A stretch of 64,000 nucleotides of DNA from Paraburkholderia haematera (GTDB lineage Bacteria; Pseudomonadota; Gammaproteobacteria; Burkholderiales; Burkholderiaceae): the NCBI RefSeq assembly GCF_905220975.1, contig NZ_CAJNBK010000003.1, positions 434,001 to 498,000 of the forward strand, read 5' to 3'. Shown piece after piece: positions 36,683-45,111 of the stretch (positions are counted from its first letter, which is position 1; each line of letters starts with the position of its first letter). The position numbers and the translations under genes are program-made. The notes beneath the pieces were generated by a model. The model did no database searches and was not told where the DNA came from. It saw only the letters and a program-made list of their open reading frames with translations.

Positions 36683-37031
36683 CAAGAAATCGCAGTGTTC
36701 GAGGGATCCGGCGCCGCTTTCGCCCAAACGAGCCAATCGGGGCGCCGAGGGTATGGGCGGCGAGCGAGGTAAGCACAGCAATGCCGGGCAGCCAGGCGCT
36801 GCAACTCGCCATTGTAACGACCCCAATCGGCAGCGGTGGGCGCGGCGGCATAACGACAGCGTAGCGGTCAGTTTATTGCGGGGCCGCATCGCGCGCAGAG
36901 CCTTGGTGGATGCCCGGCCGCATGCTGCCCCCACGTTCCAGTTGTTGCATCCGCACCGAACGATTTTTGTTCGCGTGGCACACGCATTTTTTTCGTGCGA
37001 TAAAAGAATCAACACTTTCACGGAGCAACAG
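36683..37031. other. Divergent gap, no gene seen
   Basis: The gap between the YheO-like regulator and the small hypothetical gene has an AT-rich end (about 36955-37010) suitable for a promoter, but no boxes that I can defend. Confidence 0.4.
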
Positions 37032-37250
37032 ATGGCCACGCTCGAAGCGTTTCGTGCCGTGCTGGATGATGACGGCACGCCGGAAATCATTCGCAATCAC
37101 ATCATCGATTCGTTGCAATACACGCTGCGCAATCACGGACAAATTTTTACGTCGAAAGAGGTCGAATGGCTGGCCGGCTGGGATGACGCGCGTATTCCGC
37201 TCGCCGCTTCACGCGAACTGCAGAAGCGCGTCGCCGAAACCGCCCGCTGA
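37032..37250 (+). CDS. Small hypothetical protein
   Basis: A 72-residue frame MATLEAFRAVLDDDGTPEII with CGGAG seven bases before the start. Composition is helical and soluble (NHIIDSLQYTLRNHGQIFTS, EVEWLAGWDDARIPLAASRE). I recognise no domain. It looks coding because of balanced residue use and the ribosome site. Its stop is directly followed by three copies of a 12-bp repeat. Confidence 0.65.
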   Translation: MATLEAFRAVLDDDGTPEIIRNHIIDSLQYTLRNHGQIFTSKEVEWLAGWDDARIPLAASRELQKRVAETAR

Positions 37251-37286
37251 CCTCCGCCGTCACCTCCGCCGTCACCTCCGCCGTCA
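37251..37286. repeat. 12-bp tandem repeat, three units
   Basis: CCTCCGCCGTCA is repeated three times exactly, starting at the base after the upstream stop codon. In that frame each unit would read Pro-Pro-Pro-Ser. Confidence 0.9.
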
Positions 37287-37815
37287 CCTTCGCCTTCGCC
37301 GCCACGGCGCCATCCCTCGCACACGGCGTGCCGGCCCAACCCGGCGCGCCGTTCACGGCAATTTTTTCTTGCCCAACACCCCGTCGGCTGGGCGGTTTGC
37401 CCGCGCGCGGAACTTTTTGCTATCCAATTAGCCCCATTTAGTGCATCATATTGGAATAGCTGTATTCCGCATCCGCAACACTGGCAGTACCAATCGGCGT
37501 CTCCGCACCACCCCCGACTGTTCGACCGCTGCCTGTCGGCGATCCCGTCACTCCGGCAATGCGCCGCCTGCATTCGCCGTCGCGAGTTGTGCAGCTGAGT
37601 TGTTCAGCTATTACGCGCCCGATGTCTGCGCGACATCAGCGTGTTTCTTCTCCATCGAATCCGCGATTTTGCGCGGCCGCGCTCATGCCCTTGCCAGCGG
37701 GCCTGTGCCAACCTTTTTCCATGGCGGCGCGCCCTATGGTGCTGCGCTGCCGGGCCTGTTGTGCTGCGCGTAACACGCGTGACACGGGGGCCACGTAATA
37801 CAGGACACGTGCTTC
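37287..37815. other. Long non-coding gap with an inverted repeat
   Basis: No supported gene. GGAATA-GCTG-TATTCC (37453-37468) is a perfect inverted repeat and could be an orphan operator. Frames crossing the region give no recognisable protein. Confidence 0.45.
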
Positions 37816-38097
37816 ATGAATTCAGTTGTCAAGACGTACAAGGGTTATGAAATTCACCCGCTCGTCTATCCGCGCCGCCCGACGGACGGTCAGACGAGCC
37901 GCAATCCGGACGCAGGCTATGACGCATCGGTACGCATTTGCCGCGTGGGCGCCAATCCGGCAGCCGACGGGCGTGTGTTTCGTCTGCAGTATCTGTTTCC
38001 GTTCGACGGCACGGGCAAGGCGCGCATTGCGTGCATGGCCCATGCCGAGCAATTGATCGACGGCCGCGTAGACGGCCAGTCCGTCGCCGATCTTTGA
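37816..38097 (+). CDS. Conserved-looking hypothetical protein
   Basis: A 93-residue soluble protein MNSVVKTYKGYEIHPLVYPR with a hydrophilic middle (DASVRICRVGANPAADGRVF) and a charged end (CMAHAEQLIDGRVDGQSVAD). It resembles small single-domain proteins of Burkholderia-group bacteria but I assign no function. It is 132 bases upstream of the IF-1 gene, in the same direction. Confidence 0.7.
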   Translation: MNSVVKTYKGYEIHPLVYPRRPTDGQTSRNPDAGYDASVRICRVGANPAADGRVFRLQYLFPFDGTGKARIACMAHAEQLIDGRVDGQSVADL

Positions 38098-38130
38098 GCG
38101 GTACCATCAGCGAATCCGCTGGTGCCGCAG

Positions 38131-38198
38131 CAGTTGGCCTGAAAGCCAACTGTTAACCGTATCAGATGTTGCGCCGGCGGCTTGGCCGTGCGGCCAAC
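38131..38198 (+). promoter_or_regulatory. Leader with mutually exclusive hairpins before infA paralogue
   Basis: Hairpin 1 is CAGTTGGC (38131-38138) with GCCAACTG (38145-38152). Hairpin 2 is TTGGCC (38182-38187) with GGCCAA (38192-38197). Alternatively GTTGGCC (38133-38139) can pair with GGCCAAC (38192-38198), breaking both. The region ends 31 bases before the infA start. Hairpin 1 could also simply be a terminator of the upstream gene. Confidence 0.45.
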
Positions 38199-38229
38199 AC
38201 CCACTTATCCCATCGACCAGGAGTTATGC

Positions 38230-38502
38230 ATGGCGAAAGAAGAACTGCTTGAACTTGACGGTATCGTCGACGAAGTACTTCCGGATAGCCGTTACCGCGT
38301 GACGCTCGACAACGGCGTCGTGGTTGGCGCTTACGCGTCCGGACGCATGCGCAAGAACCATATCCGTATTCTCGCGGGCGACCGCGTGACGCTTGAACTG
38401 TCGGTTTACGATCTGACCAAAGGCCGGATCAACTTCCGTCACAAAGACGAGCGTGCCACCGGTGGTGGTGGCGCACGCAATACGCAATTCCGTCGCCGTT
38501 AA
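38230..38502 (+). CDS. infA: Translation initiation factor IF-1 (long paralogue)
   Basis: ATG 38230, with AGGAG six bases upstream, gives 90 residues: [20 protein letters not shown], then the OB-fold core [20 protein letters not shown] and [20 protein letters not shown], ending in a basic tail ([16 protein letters not shown]). Standard IF-1 is about 72 residues; the extra C-terminal tail and the position away from ribosomal protein genes indicate the second IF-1 gene that Burkholderia-type genomes carry. IF-1 binds the 30S A site during initiation. Confidence 0.92.
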   Translation: MAKEELLELDGIVDEVLPDSRYRVTLDNGVVVGAYASGRMRKNHIRILAGDRVTLELSVYDLTKGRINFRHKDERATGGGGARNTQFRRR

Positions 38503-38660
38503 GGCTGCCGGCACGCTGACCGCTTCTTGACGGTCTTTGCGTGGCCATTGCTGTTCGTTGTTCGTTGTTCGCGAAGCCTTACACGCGCCTTCTCCGGCTT
38601 GACTCGATGACTCGAGCCTGAGCGGCGCGCTGCGGCGTCGCATCAATTGCCCTTCCCCTT

Positions 38661-39404
38661 CTACACCCCGAACACCGCACCGAGATCCTCTCCGGCGGCG
38701 CTTCTGCGCACCTGTTCGACCACCCGCTCCTCCAGCTCCGACAGATGCTCGCGCATCGCCGCCAGTGCCGCATGCAGGTCTCCCGCATCGAGCGCTTCGA
38801 TGATCTGCATATGCTCGTCAGCGGAACAGGTCGAACCCTTCGACGGGTCGAACAGCGCCTTATACAACTCCGTCTTCGCGACGAGTTGCCCAACCAGACC
38901 GAGCAATTCCGTACCGCCCGCCAGTTCCGTCAACAACACGTGAAACTGGCCCGCGAGCCGCACGGAGTCCTCGACCGCGCCGGCGCATGACGCCTTCTCT
39001 TCGCTGCGCACATGGGCGCGCAGACGGCGCTTGTGAGCCGCATTCAAACACCCGCACAAAGCCGCGACGATGCCCGCCTCGACAATCTGCCGGGCGCGAT
39101 ACACCTGACGAATATCTTCTTCCGATGGCGACGGCACAAATGCGCCGCGATTCGCCTCGAGCACCAGCTTGCCCTCGAACCCCAGCCGCGCGAGCACCTT
39201 GCGCAACGCGCCGCGCGTGCACCCGAACGCCGTGGCGAGGTCACGCTCGACCAGTTGTGCGCCGGGCCGCAGACGGCCTTGCAACAACGCCGCGGTAATT
39301 GACGCGTAAATGCGCTCCTCGACGCTGATCGAGTCGTCTCCGGACACGCTGCGGATGGGTAGGTCGGCGTCGGCGGACGGCGAACGCGAGGAACGGGAGG
39401 CCAT
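38661..39404 (-). CDS. GntR-family regulator (FCD subfamily)
   Basis: ATG 39404 gives 247 residues. Residues about 20-85 are the winged helix-turn-helix (VEERIYASITAALLQGRLRP, RDLATAFGCTRGALRKVLAR) and the rest is an all-helical FCD ligand domain. It is divergent from a CynX-like transporter, and the gap contains two TGGT(T/t)NACCA sites of the type FCD regulators bind. The earlier frame start at 39521 lies within those operator sites and is unlikely. Confidence 0.88.
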   Translation of the reverse strand: MASRSSRSPSADADLPIRSVSGDDSISVEERIYASITAALLQGRLRPGAQLVERDLATAFGCTRGALRKVLARLGFEGKLVLEANRGAFVPSPSEEDIRQVYRARQIVEAGIVAALCGCLNAAHKRRLRAHVRSEEKASCAGAVEDSVRLAGQFHVLLTELAGGTELLGLVGQLVAKTELYKALFDPSKGSTCSADEHMQIIEALDAGDLHAALAAMREHLSELEERVVEQVRRSAAGEDLGAVFGV

Positions 39405-39506
39405 GAATTCGGTAGTTGAGAACGGAGCGATATCGCCGGGCATTGTAGCGACGCGCAGCGGCGGACGCCATCTACCGGCGCCCGGGCGCTTATACCGGAC
39501 ATCAGA

Positions 39507-39543
39507 AAAATGGTTAACCATTTTAGGTTACTATGGTTGACCA
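39507..39543. promoter_or_regulatory. Paired GntR/FadR-type operators
   Basis: AAAATGGTTAACCATTTT (39507-39524) is a perfect 18-base palindrome, and TGGTTGACCA (39534-39543) is a near copy of its core; core starts are 23 bases apart. FCD-type GntR proteins are known to bind TGGT-N-ACCA palindromes, so this is the probable binding region of the adjacent regulator. Confidence 0.7.
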
Positions 39544-39670
39544 AAATAGTCTCGCACGGTATTTTTCAACGTGCTCGAGCATCGTTACCCGTCTTGCCGC
39601 CGCCGTCGCCGTCGCACAGCGTCCTCTTCCCGCTCGCAAGGCGTCGCCCACACTCACCTCCAGGTCTATT

Positions 39671-40909
39671 GTGAATTCGCACTCCAGCGCCAATCCGATT
39701 CAAACCCACGTCAACAACGCATCCCAGACACTCACGTGGCGGGACGCGCTATGGCTGGGCGCGATTGTTGTGATCGGCGTCAATCTGCGGCCCTTGCTGA
39801 CGTCGATCAGTCCGTTGATGACGACGATCCGCGCGGCAACCGGGCTAAGCTTTTCCGGCGCCTCGTTGCTCACCAGCCTGCCGGTCGTCGCGATGGGCAT
39901 TGGCGCATTCGGCGCCGGCGCGCTCACCCGGCTGATCGGCGAAACGCGCGGCGTTGCACTCGGTTTGCTGGCGATCGCGCTTGCTTGCGGCGCACGCTGG
40001 TCGACCACCAGCGGCGCCGCGCTCCTTGCGACGGCGGCGCTCGCGGGCGTCGGCGTCGCGGCGATCCAGGCGCTGCTGCCCGCCGTCATGAAGCAGCGCT
40101 TTCCTGCACGCGTTCCGTTGGCGATGGGCGTTTTCTCAGCATCGATCATGGGCGGCGGCGGCTTCGGCGCCAGTATGAGCCCGTGGGTCAGCAGCACGAT
40201 GGGGTCGTGGCATGCGGGGCTCGCCGTGTGGGCGATTCCTGCTTTTGTCGCCCTGCTGTGCTGGCTGGGTTTGAATCGCGGGCCTTCGAACGGCGCGCCG
40301 GTACACGCGGCTCCAGTGGACGCGGTGGCTTTGTCGCTTTGGCGCAAGCGGCGCGCGTGGACGCTTGGGTTGTACTTCGGGATCGTCAACGGGGGATATA
40401 CGAGTCTCGTTGCCTGGTTGCCCGCTTTCTATCAGCAGCATGGCCTGAGCGTGGCGAAGAGCGGTTCGCTGCTTGCCGGGATGACCGTTTTTCAAGCCAC
40501 AGCGGCTTTGCTGTTGCCGCTTGCCGCTGCGCGGTTTCGTGATCGGAGGCCGTGGTTGATTCTTGGTTTGTCCGCCCAATTGGCCGGCTTGCTTGGGTTG
40601 ATTGTCTGGCCCGATGCTGCACCGTTGCTATGGGTGGGCGTCGCCGGTGCCGGGCTCGGTGGGACTTTTTCGTTGACCCTCGTTACCGCGATGGATCACG
40701 CCGCGCATCACAGCGTTGCTGGAAAGCTCGTCGCGTTTACTCAAGGTGTCGGGTTCGTTGTGGCAGCCATTGCACCTGTTATTGCCGGGGTTGTTCGGGG
40801 TTGGAGCGGCAGCTTTGCGGCCGCCTGGATCATGCTGGCTGCAAGCGTTGCCGCCATGATTGCAGTCAGTTTTGTGTTTTCGCCCCGGAGTTATGGGGAA
40901 TGGAATTGA
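39671..40909 (+). CDS. CynX/NimT-like MFS transporter
   Basis: The frame opens at ATG 39533, but that codon is inside the operator pair and the first 46 residues are not MFS-like; GTG 39671 starts MNSHSSANPIQTHVNNASQT and is preferred, giving 412 residues. Twelve helices follow, with the CynX-like signature NLRPLLTSISPLMTTIRAAT and GLSFSGASLLTSLPVVAMG. Relatives export or import cyanate, nitroimidazoles or small organic acids. It is divergent from its likely GntR regulator. Confidence 0.87.
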   Translation: MNSHSSANPIQTHVNNASQTLTWRDALWLGAIVVIGVNLRPLLTSISPLMTTIRAATGLSFSGASLLTSLPVVAMGIGAFGAGALTRLIGETRGVALGLLAIALACGARWSTTSGAALLATAALAGVGVAAIQALLPAVMKQRFPARVPLAMGVFSASIMGGGGFGASMSPWVSSTMGSWHAGLAVWAIPAFVALLCWLGLNRGPSNGAPVHAAPVDAVALSLWRKRRAWTLGLYFGIVNGGYTSLVAWLPAFYQQHGLSVAKSGSLLAGMTVFQATAALLLPLAAARFRDRRPWLILGLSAQLAGLLGLIVWPDAAPLLWVGVAGAGLGGTFSLTLVTAMDHAAHHSVAGKLVAFTQGVGFVVAAIAPVIAGVVRGWSGSFAAAWIMLAASVAAMIAVSFVFSPRSYGEWN

Positions 40910-41103
40910 TTTGACGGCGCCGCGCGCCGCCTGAATGGTGCGACGCGCCGCTTCGGTGCATGTCGCCCGCATGCCCCGCGCCGGTGCAGGCACCGATCCC
41001 TGCCCCGTTCGCAAGCTCGTGATTGCGCTCGCTTTATCGCAGCGCCGATCGTCTGGCATACCTGTTGCTTTAATGGTATCCAGCCGTCCTTCAATCACAC
41101 TCC

Positions 41104-41679
41104 ATGCTGCGTGTTCTCCTCGTCACCGATACCGATAAGCCCATTGGCGATCTGCGCGATGCCCTCGCGCGGCTCGGCTATGAGATGCTGGCCGGCACCG
41201 CGACGCCGCAAGCGCTGCACAGCGTGGTTCAGAGCGAACGGCCGGACGTCATCATCATCGATACGGAATCGCCGTCGCGCGACACGCTCGAACAACTCGC
41301 GGTCATGAACGCCACCGCGCCGCGTCCGGTGCTGATGTTCAGTCACGACGCGAACCAGCAATTGATTCGCGACGCGGTGGGCGCGGGCGTCACGGCCTAC
41401 CTCGTCGAAGGTCTCGCCACGGAACGGCTCGCGCCGATTCTCGAAGTTGCGCTCGCACGGTTTGCGCAGGAGTCGCAGTTACGCGAACGCCTCGCGCAAG
41501 TCGAGACCGAACTCAGCGAACGCAAGCTGATCGATCGCGCCAAACGCCTGCTGATGGATCAACAGAAGATCACCGAACACGCTGCGTACGCCAACCTGCG
41601 CAAGCGCGCGATGAACCAGGGCATCAAACTCGCCGATGTCGCGCGCGACGTCATCGCGTCGGCAGAATCGCTCAAATGA
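41104..41679 (+). CDS. nasT: NasT-like response regulator with ANTAR RNA-binding domain
   Basis: The 191-residue protein has a receiver domain with the phospho-acceptor Asp53 (PDVIIIDTESPSRD) and a C-terminal ANTAR domain (RKLIDRAKRLLMDQQKITEH, then AYANLRKRAMNQGIKLADVA). ANTAR proteins bind paired hairpins in nascent RNA and stop termination. The gene after it is NasS, its known partner, ten bases downstream, so this is a NasS-NasT nitrate/nitrite-response pair. No nitrate or nitrite reductase lies next to it in this window. Confidence 0.9.
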   Translation: MLRVLLVTDTDKPIGDLRDALARLGYEMLAGTATPQALHSVVQSERPDVIIIDTESPSRDTLEQLAVMNATAPRPVLMFSHDANQQLIRDAVGAGVTAYLVEGLATERLAPILEVALARFAQESQLRERLAQVETELSERKLIDRAKRLLMDQQKITEHAAYANLRKRAMNQGIKLADVARDVIASAESLK

Positions 41680-41689
41680 AGCGCCGCTC

Positions 41690-42841
41690 ATGAACTCTTC
41701 AGCCCCCCTCTCTCCAACCTCCGCGCCTGTGCCGCTCGAGAAAACCCATCTTCGGCTCGGTTTCGTCGCACTGTCCGATGCCGCGCCGCTCGTCGCCGCG
41801 AAGCTGCTCGAATTCGGCCACGCGCATGGATTGACGCTGGAATTGTGCCGCCAGCCGTCATGGGCCGCCGTGCGCGACAAACTGCTGTCGGGCGATCTCG
41901 ACGCGGCGCATGTGCTCTACGGTCTCGTCTACGGCGTGCAACTCGGCCTCGGCGGTCCGCAAACGGATATGGCCGTGCTGATGGTGCTCAATCGCAATGG
42001 CCAGGCCATCACGCTCTCAACGCGTCTCGCCGATGCATTGGCCGAACACGGCACCTTGCCCAAGGCGTTGGCGACGCTCGGCCGCAAACCGGTGTTCGCG
42101 CAGACCTTCCCCACCGGCACGCACGCGATGTGGCTGTCCTACTGGCTCGCATCGCAAGGCGTGCATCCGTTGCGCGATATCGAGAGCGTCGTGATTCCGC
42201 CGCCGCAAATGGTCGCCGCGCTTTCCAAGGACCAACTCGACGGCCTATGCGTCGGCGAACCGTGGAACGCGATGGCAGAAGCGAACGGCGTCGGCAGAAC
42301 GATCGCTTATACGAGCGAGGTGTGGCCCGATCATCCCGAGAAAGTGCTGGCCTGCCGGCGCGATTTTGTCGGCGCGAATCCGAATACCGCGCGCGCCCTC
42401 GTGCAAACGATGCTCGAAGCGTGCCGCTGGCTCGACGGCGCGGGCCATCGCGAGGAGATTGCACGCTGGCTCGCGCGGCCCGAATTCATCGGTATCGACG
42501 AATCCCTGATCGCCGCGCGATTCGGCAACGAGATCGCCACCTCGGCGCCGGGCGGCCTGCCCATGCGGTTCTTCGACAACGGCGCGGTGAACTACCCGCG
42601 CGCCGCCGACGGCGCCTGGTTCCTCACGCAATTCGAACGCTGGGGCATGATCGACGCACGCGCGGACTATGCGCAAATCGCGGCGCAAATCAATCAGACG
42701 CAGTTGTATCGCGAGGCGGCCGCACGCGTCGGTGTAGCGGTACCAGGCGACGAGCATGCACAAGTGCTAATTGACGGCAAGGTGTGGGGTAACCATTCGA
42801 TATCCAACGCTTACGCGCAGAGCTTCACCATCCGCGCATAA
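41690..42841 (+). CDS. nasS: NasS-like nitrate sensor (CmpA/NrtA family, cytoplasmic)
   Basis: ATG 41690 gives 383 residues of the NrtA/CmpA substrate-binding fold (LRLGFVALSDAAPLVAAKLL, VIPPPQMVAALSKDQLDGLC, VGEPWNAMAEANGVGR), but with no signal peptide, which marks the cytoplasmic NasS form rather than a transporter component. NasS holds NasT inactive until nitrate or nitrite binds. It is followed 44 bases later by the converging histidine kinase gene. Confidence 0.88.
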   Translation: MNSSAPLSPTSAPVPLEKTHLRLGFVALSDAAPLVAAKLLEFGHAHGLTLELCRQPSWAAVRDKLLSGDLDAAHVLYGLVYGVQLGLGGPQTDMAVLMVLNRNGQAITLSTRLADALAEHGTLPKALATLGRKPVFAQTFPTGTHAMWLSYWLASQGVHPLRDIESVVIPPPQMVAALSKDQLDGLCVGEPWNAMAEANGVGRTIAYTSEVWPDHPEKVLACRRDFVGANPNTARALVQTMLEACRWLDGAGHREEIARWLARPEFIGIDESLIAARFGNEIATSAPGGLPMRFFDNGAVNYPRAADGAWFLTQFERWGMIDARADYAQIAAQINQTQLYREAAARVGVAVPGDEHAQVLIDGKVWGNHSISNAYAQSFTIRA

Positions 42842-42885
42842 CGTTGCGGTTGCAGCGTGAGCGCTGTGTGAGCGCTGTGTGAACG

Positions 42886-44304
42886 TCACGCGGCCTTTAA
42901 CGCCGGAAACCGCACGCTGACCACGAGGCCGCCGCCGGGCGCATCGCTCAACGCAATCGACGCGCCATGCACGCGCGCGATTTCCCGCACGATCGACAAA
43001 CCCAGGCCACTGCCCTCGACCGCCTGATTCGCTTCGCTGCGATAGAAACGCTCGAACACCGCGTCGCGTTCACCCGCGGTTATCCCCGGACCGTTGTCGA
43101 TCACCTGCAGCACCGGTTGTTCATCTTCGCATGCAACGCGTACGGTAATCACCGCCCCATCGCCAGAATAACGAATGGCGTTGTCGATCAGATTGCCGAC
43201 CAGTTCCGCAAGCAGATCGGTCTGGCCCATCACGTCTATGCGCACGTCCTGTTCGAAGCCAAGATCGATGCCGCGCGAGCGCGCTACCGGTGACCAGTCG
43301 AGCGTCACGCTCCGCGCCACTTTGTGCAACGGCACGGCGGCATGCCTGATCGTGTAACCGCTGTCCGCATCGAGCCGCGAGAGCGACAGCAATTGCTGGA
43401 CGATACGCACCGCCTGCTGCACCGCGCGATTCAGCCGCCGCAAATGCACGCCTTGCCGGGGGCTGCCCTTCAACGGCTCCTCACCACCGTCGATATCGCG
43501 CAGCGCGAGTTCAGACTCCGCCTGAATGACGGCAAGCGGTGTCTTCAACTGATGCGCGGCATCGTTAAAAAACCTCCGACGCGACGACTGCATCAACTGC
43601 GTGCGGCCAATGTACTGATTGATCGAATCGACCAGCGGCGCGACTTCGCTCGGCAAACCCACCGTATCGAGCGGTGCCGGATCGTCTTCGGCACGCGCGG
43701 CAACTTTGGCCGACAAGCGGTTCAGCGGCCGCAAGCCGCGTGCAACACCCAGCCACACAATGCCGAGCGCGAGCACCACCAGAAGAAATTCCTGTTGCAA
43801 CGAGCCGGTCAGAATCTCGCGCGCCAACGCCTGGCGCTGCTCGATCGTTTCACCGACCCGCACCAGCACCACGCGCGTCTGCGCTGAGGGCACGTCGTGG
43901 ACCGGCAATCGCAGCATGGCGATGCGTAGCGGGCGCCCACGAAACACGTCGTCATAAAACTGCACGCTGTAGGGGTCGGCCGGCGCCTTCGTGCCTGCCG
44001 GCAGATCTGGATAGCCGGTCACCACCCGGCCGCCCTCCTCGCAAATCTGGTAGTAGATGTTGCCGCCGCCGTTCGATTCGAACATCTCCAGCGCCAGATA
44101 GGGCAGATCGACCTCGATTTGACCATCGCGCAACCGGATGCCGTCGCGTATCGAACGGAGCGAAAACTCCAGCGTGCGATCGAAGGCCGCGTGCGCCGCG
44201 TTCATGGCGCGTTGGTACGTGAGCCATGCATCGAAGGCGAGCAGCAGAAGCAGCGGCAGCAACAACCAGAGCGCGACACGCACGCGCAGATTCGGCCGTG
44301 TCAT
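42886..44304 (-). CDS. tctE: TctE-type sensor histidine kinase
   Basis: ATG 44304 gives 472 residues; the longer frame to 44589 is in the response-regulator gene. Two membrane helices (VALWLLLPLLLLLAFDAW and LLVVLALGIVWLGVARG) flank a 2CSK-type periplasmic domain with IYYQICEEGGRVVTGYPDLP. A HAMP region precedes the phospho-acceptor His251 (NDAAHQLKTPLAVIQAE), and an ATPase domain ends the protein (NLIDNAIRYS, DNGPGI, GSGLGLSIV). It overlaps the response regulator by ATGA. TctE relatives respond to organic acids such as tricarboxylates. Confidence 0.88.
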   Translation of the reverse strand: MTRPNLRVRVALWLLLPLLLLLAFDAWLTYQRAMNAAHAAFDRTLEFSLRSIRDGIRLRDGQIEVDLPYLALEMFESNGGGNIYYQICEEGGRVVTGYPDLPAGTKAPADPYSVQFYDDVFRGRPLRIAMLRLPVHDVPSAQTRVVLVRVGETIEQRQALAREILTGSLQQEFLLVVLALGIVWLGVARGLRPLNRLSAKVAARAEDDPAPLDTVGLPSEVAPLVDSINQYIGRTQLMQSSRRRFFNDAAHQLKTPLAVIQAESELALRDIDGGEEPLKGSPRQGVHLRRLNRAVQQAVRIVQQLLSLSRLDADSGYTIRHAAVPLHKVARSVTLDWSPVARSRGIDLGFEQDVRIDVMGQTDLLAELVGNLIDNAIRYSGDGAVITVRVACEDEQPVLQVIDNGPGITAGERDAVFERFYRSEANQAVEGSGLGLSIVREIARVHGASIALSDAPGGGLVVSVRFPALKAA

Positions 44305-44972
44305 GCGCCTTTCGCTTCCAGCAGATAGCCGAGCCCGCGCAGCGTCACGATGCCGACCGAACTGCGCTCGAGCTTCTTGCGCAAGCGGTGCACGTAGATT
44401 TCGATGGCATCGGCATTCACCGATTCGTCGAGCCCAAAGATTTTCTCCGAGAGCGTGTCCTTGTTGATCGCGCGGCCGTTGCGCAGGATCAGCACCTCGA
44501 GCACCGAACGCTCGCGCGGAGTCAAGGCGAGCGGCTCGCCGTCGAGCGTGAAGCCGCGGTCGACGCTGTCGTAAAGCAGCGTGCCGCACTGCGCGCGCAG
44601 CGGCTCCTGGCCATGGCTGCGGCGCAGCAGGGCCCGCGCACGCGCTTCGAGTTCGGTGAGCGCAAAGGGCTTGGCGAGGTAATCGTCGGCGCCGAGATCG
44701 AGGCCGCGCACGCGCTCTTCCACGGAACCGTGCGCGGTCAGCATCAACACCGGCACCGCGTTTCGGCGCGCGCGCAGACGGCGCAAAACTTCGAGGCCGT
44801 CGAGCTTCGGCAAACCGATATCGAGAATCACCAGCGCGTAGTCTTGCGTCCTCAACACGTAGTCGGCGGACTCACCGTCATGCATGCAATCGACGGTGAG
44901 TTTCGCGCTGGTCAGCGCATCGGTCAGCGAGCGGAAAAGGATTGGATTGTCTTCGACGAGCAGCACACGCAT
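44301..44972 (-). CDS. tctD: TctD-type OmpR-family response regulator
   Basis: ATG 44972 gives 223 residues: receiver domain with Asp51 (LVILDIGLPKLDG) and the GADDYLAKPF lysine motif, then a winged-helix DNA-binding domain (LTPRERSVLEVLILRNGRAI, NADAIEIYVHRLRKKLERSS). It overlaps the kinase gene by ATGA and is divergent from the ABC importer. Two 11-base-spaced GAAAGCAT repeats in the gap are candidate binding sites. Confidence 0.9.
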   Translation of the reverse strand: MRVLLVEDNPILFRSLTDALTSAKLTVDCMHDGESADYVLRTQDYALVILDIGLPKLDGLEVLRRLRARRNAVPVLMLTAHGSVEERVRGLDLGADDYLAKPFALTELEARARALLRRSHGQEPLRAQCGTLLYDSVDRGFTLDGEPLALTPRERSVLEVLILRNGRAINKDTLSEKIFGLDESVNADAIEIYVHRLRKKLERSSVGIVTLRGLGYLLEAKGA

Positions 44973-45037
44973 AAGCAGAATCCCAGGGAAATCCATGAGG
45001 CGAATTCGACCATTGTGACGCATTTCTTTCGAAAATT

Positions 45038-45056
45038 GAAAGCATTCAGAAAGCAT
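45038..45056. promoter_or_regulatory. GAAAGCAT direct repeats, candidate TctD site
   Basis: GAAAGCAT occurs at 45038-45045 and 45049-45056, an 11-base period that puts both on the same DNA face. OmpR-family regulators bind tandem sites of this spacing. They lie in the 139-base gap between tctD and the substrate-binding protein gene. Confidence 0.5.
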
Positions 45057-45111
45057 GCTTCTCTTACCATTCGCCTACACAAAACAAACACAATGTTTTC
45101 TGGAGGAAGAC

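Noticed and set aside
36965-36995. TGGCAC followed by a T-run as a sigma-54 promoter
   Set aside because: The GC of the -12 element is not at the required distance from the GG of the -24 element.
37441-37773. Plus-strand 110-residue frame in the long gap
   Set aside because: Cys/Arg-rich random-looking translation, no ribosome site, overlaps an inverted repeat.
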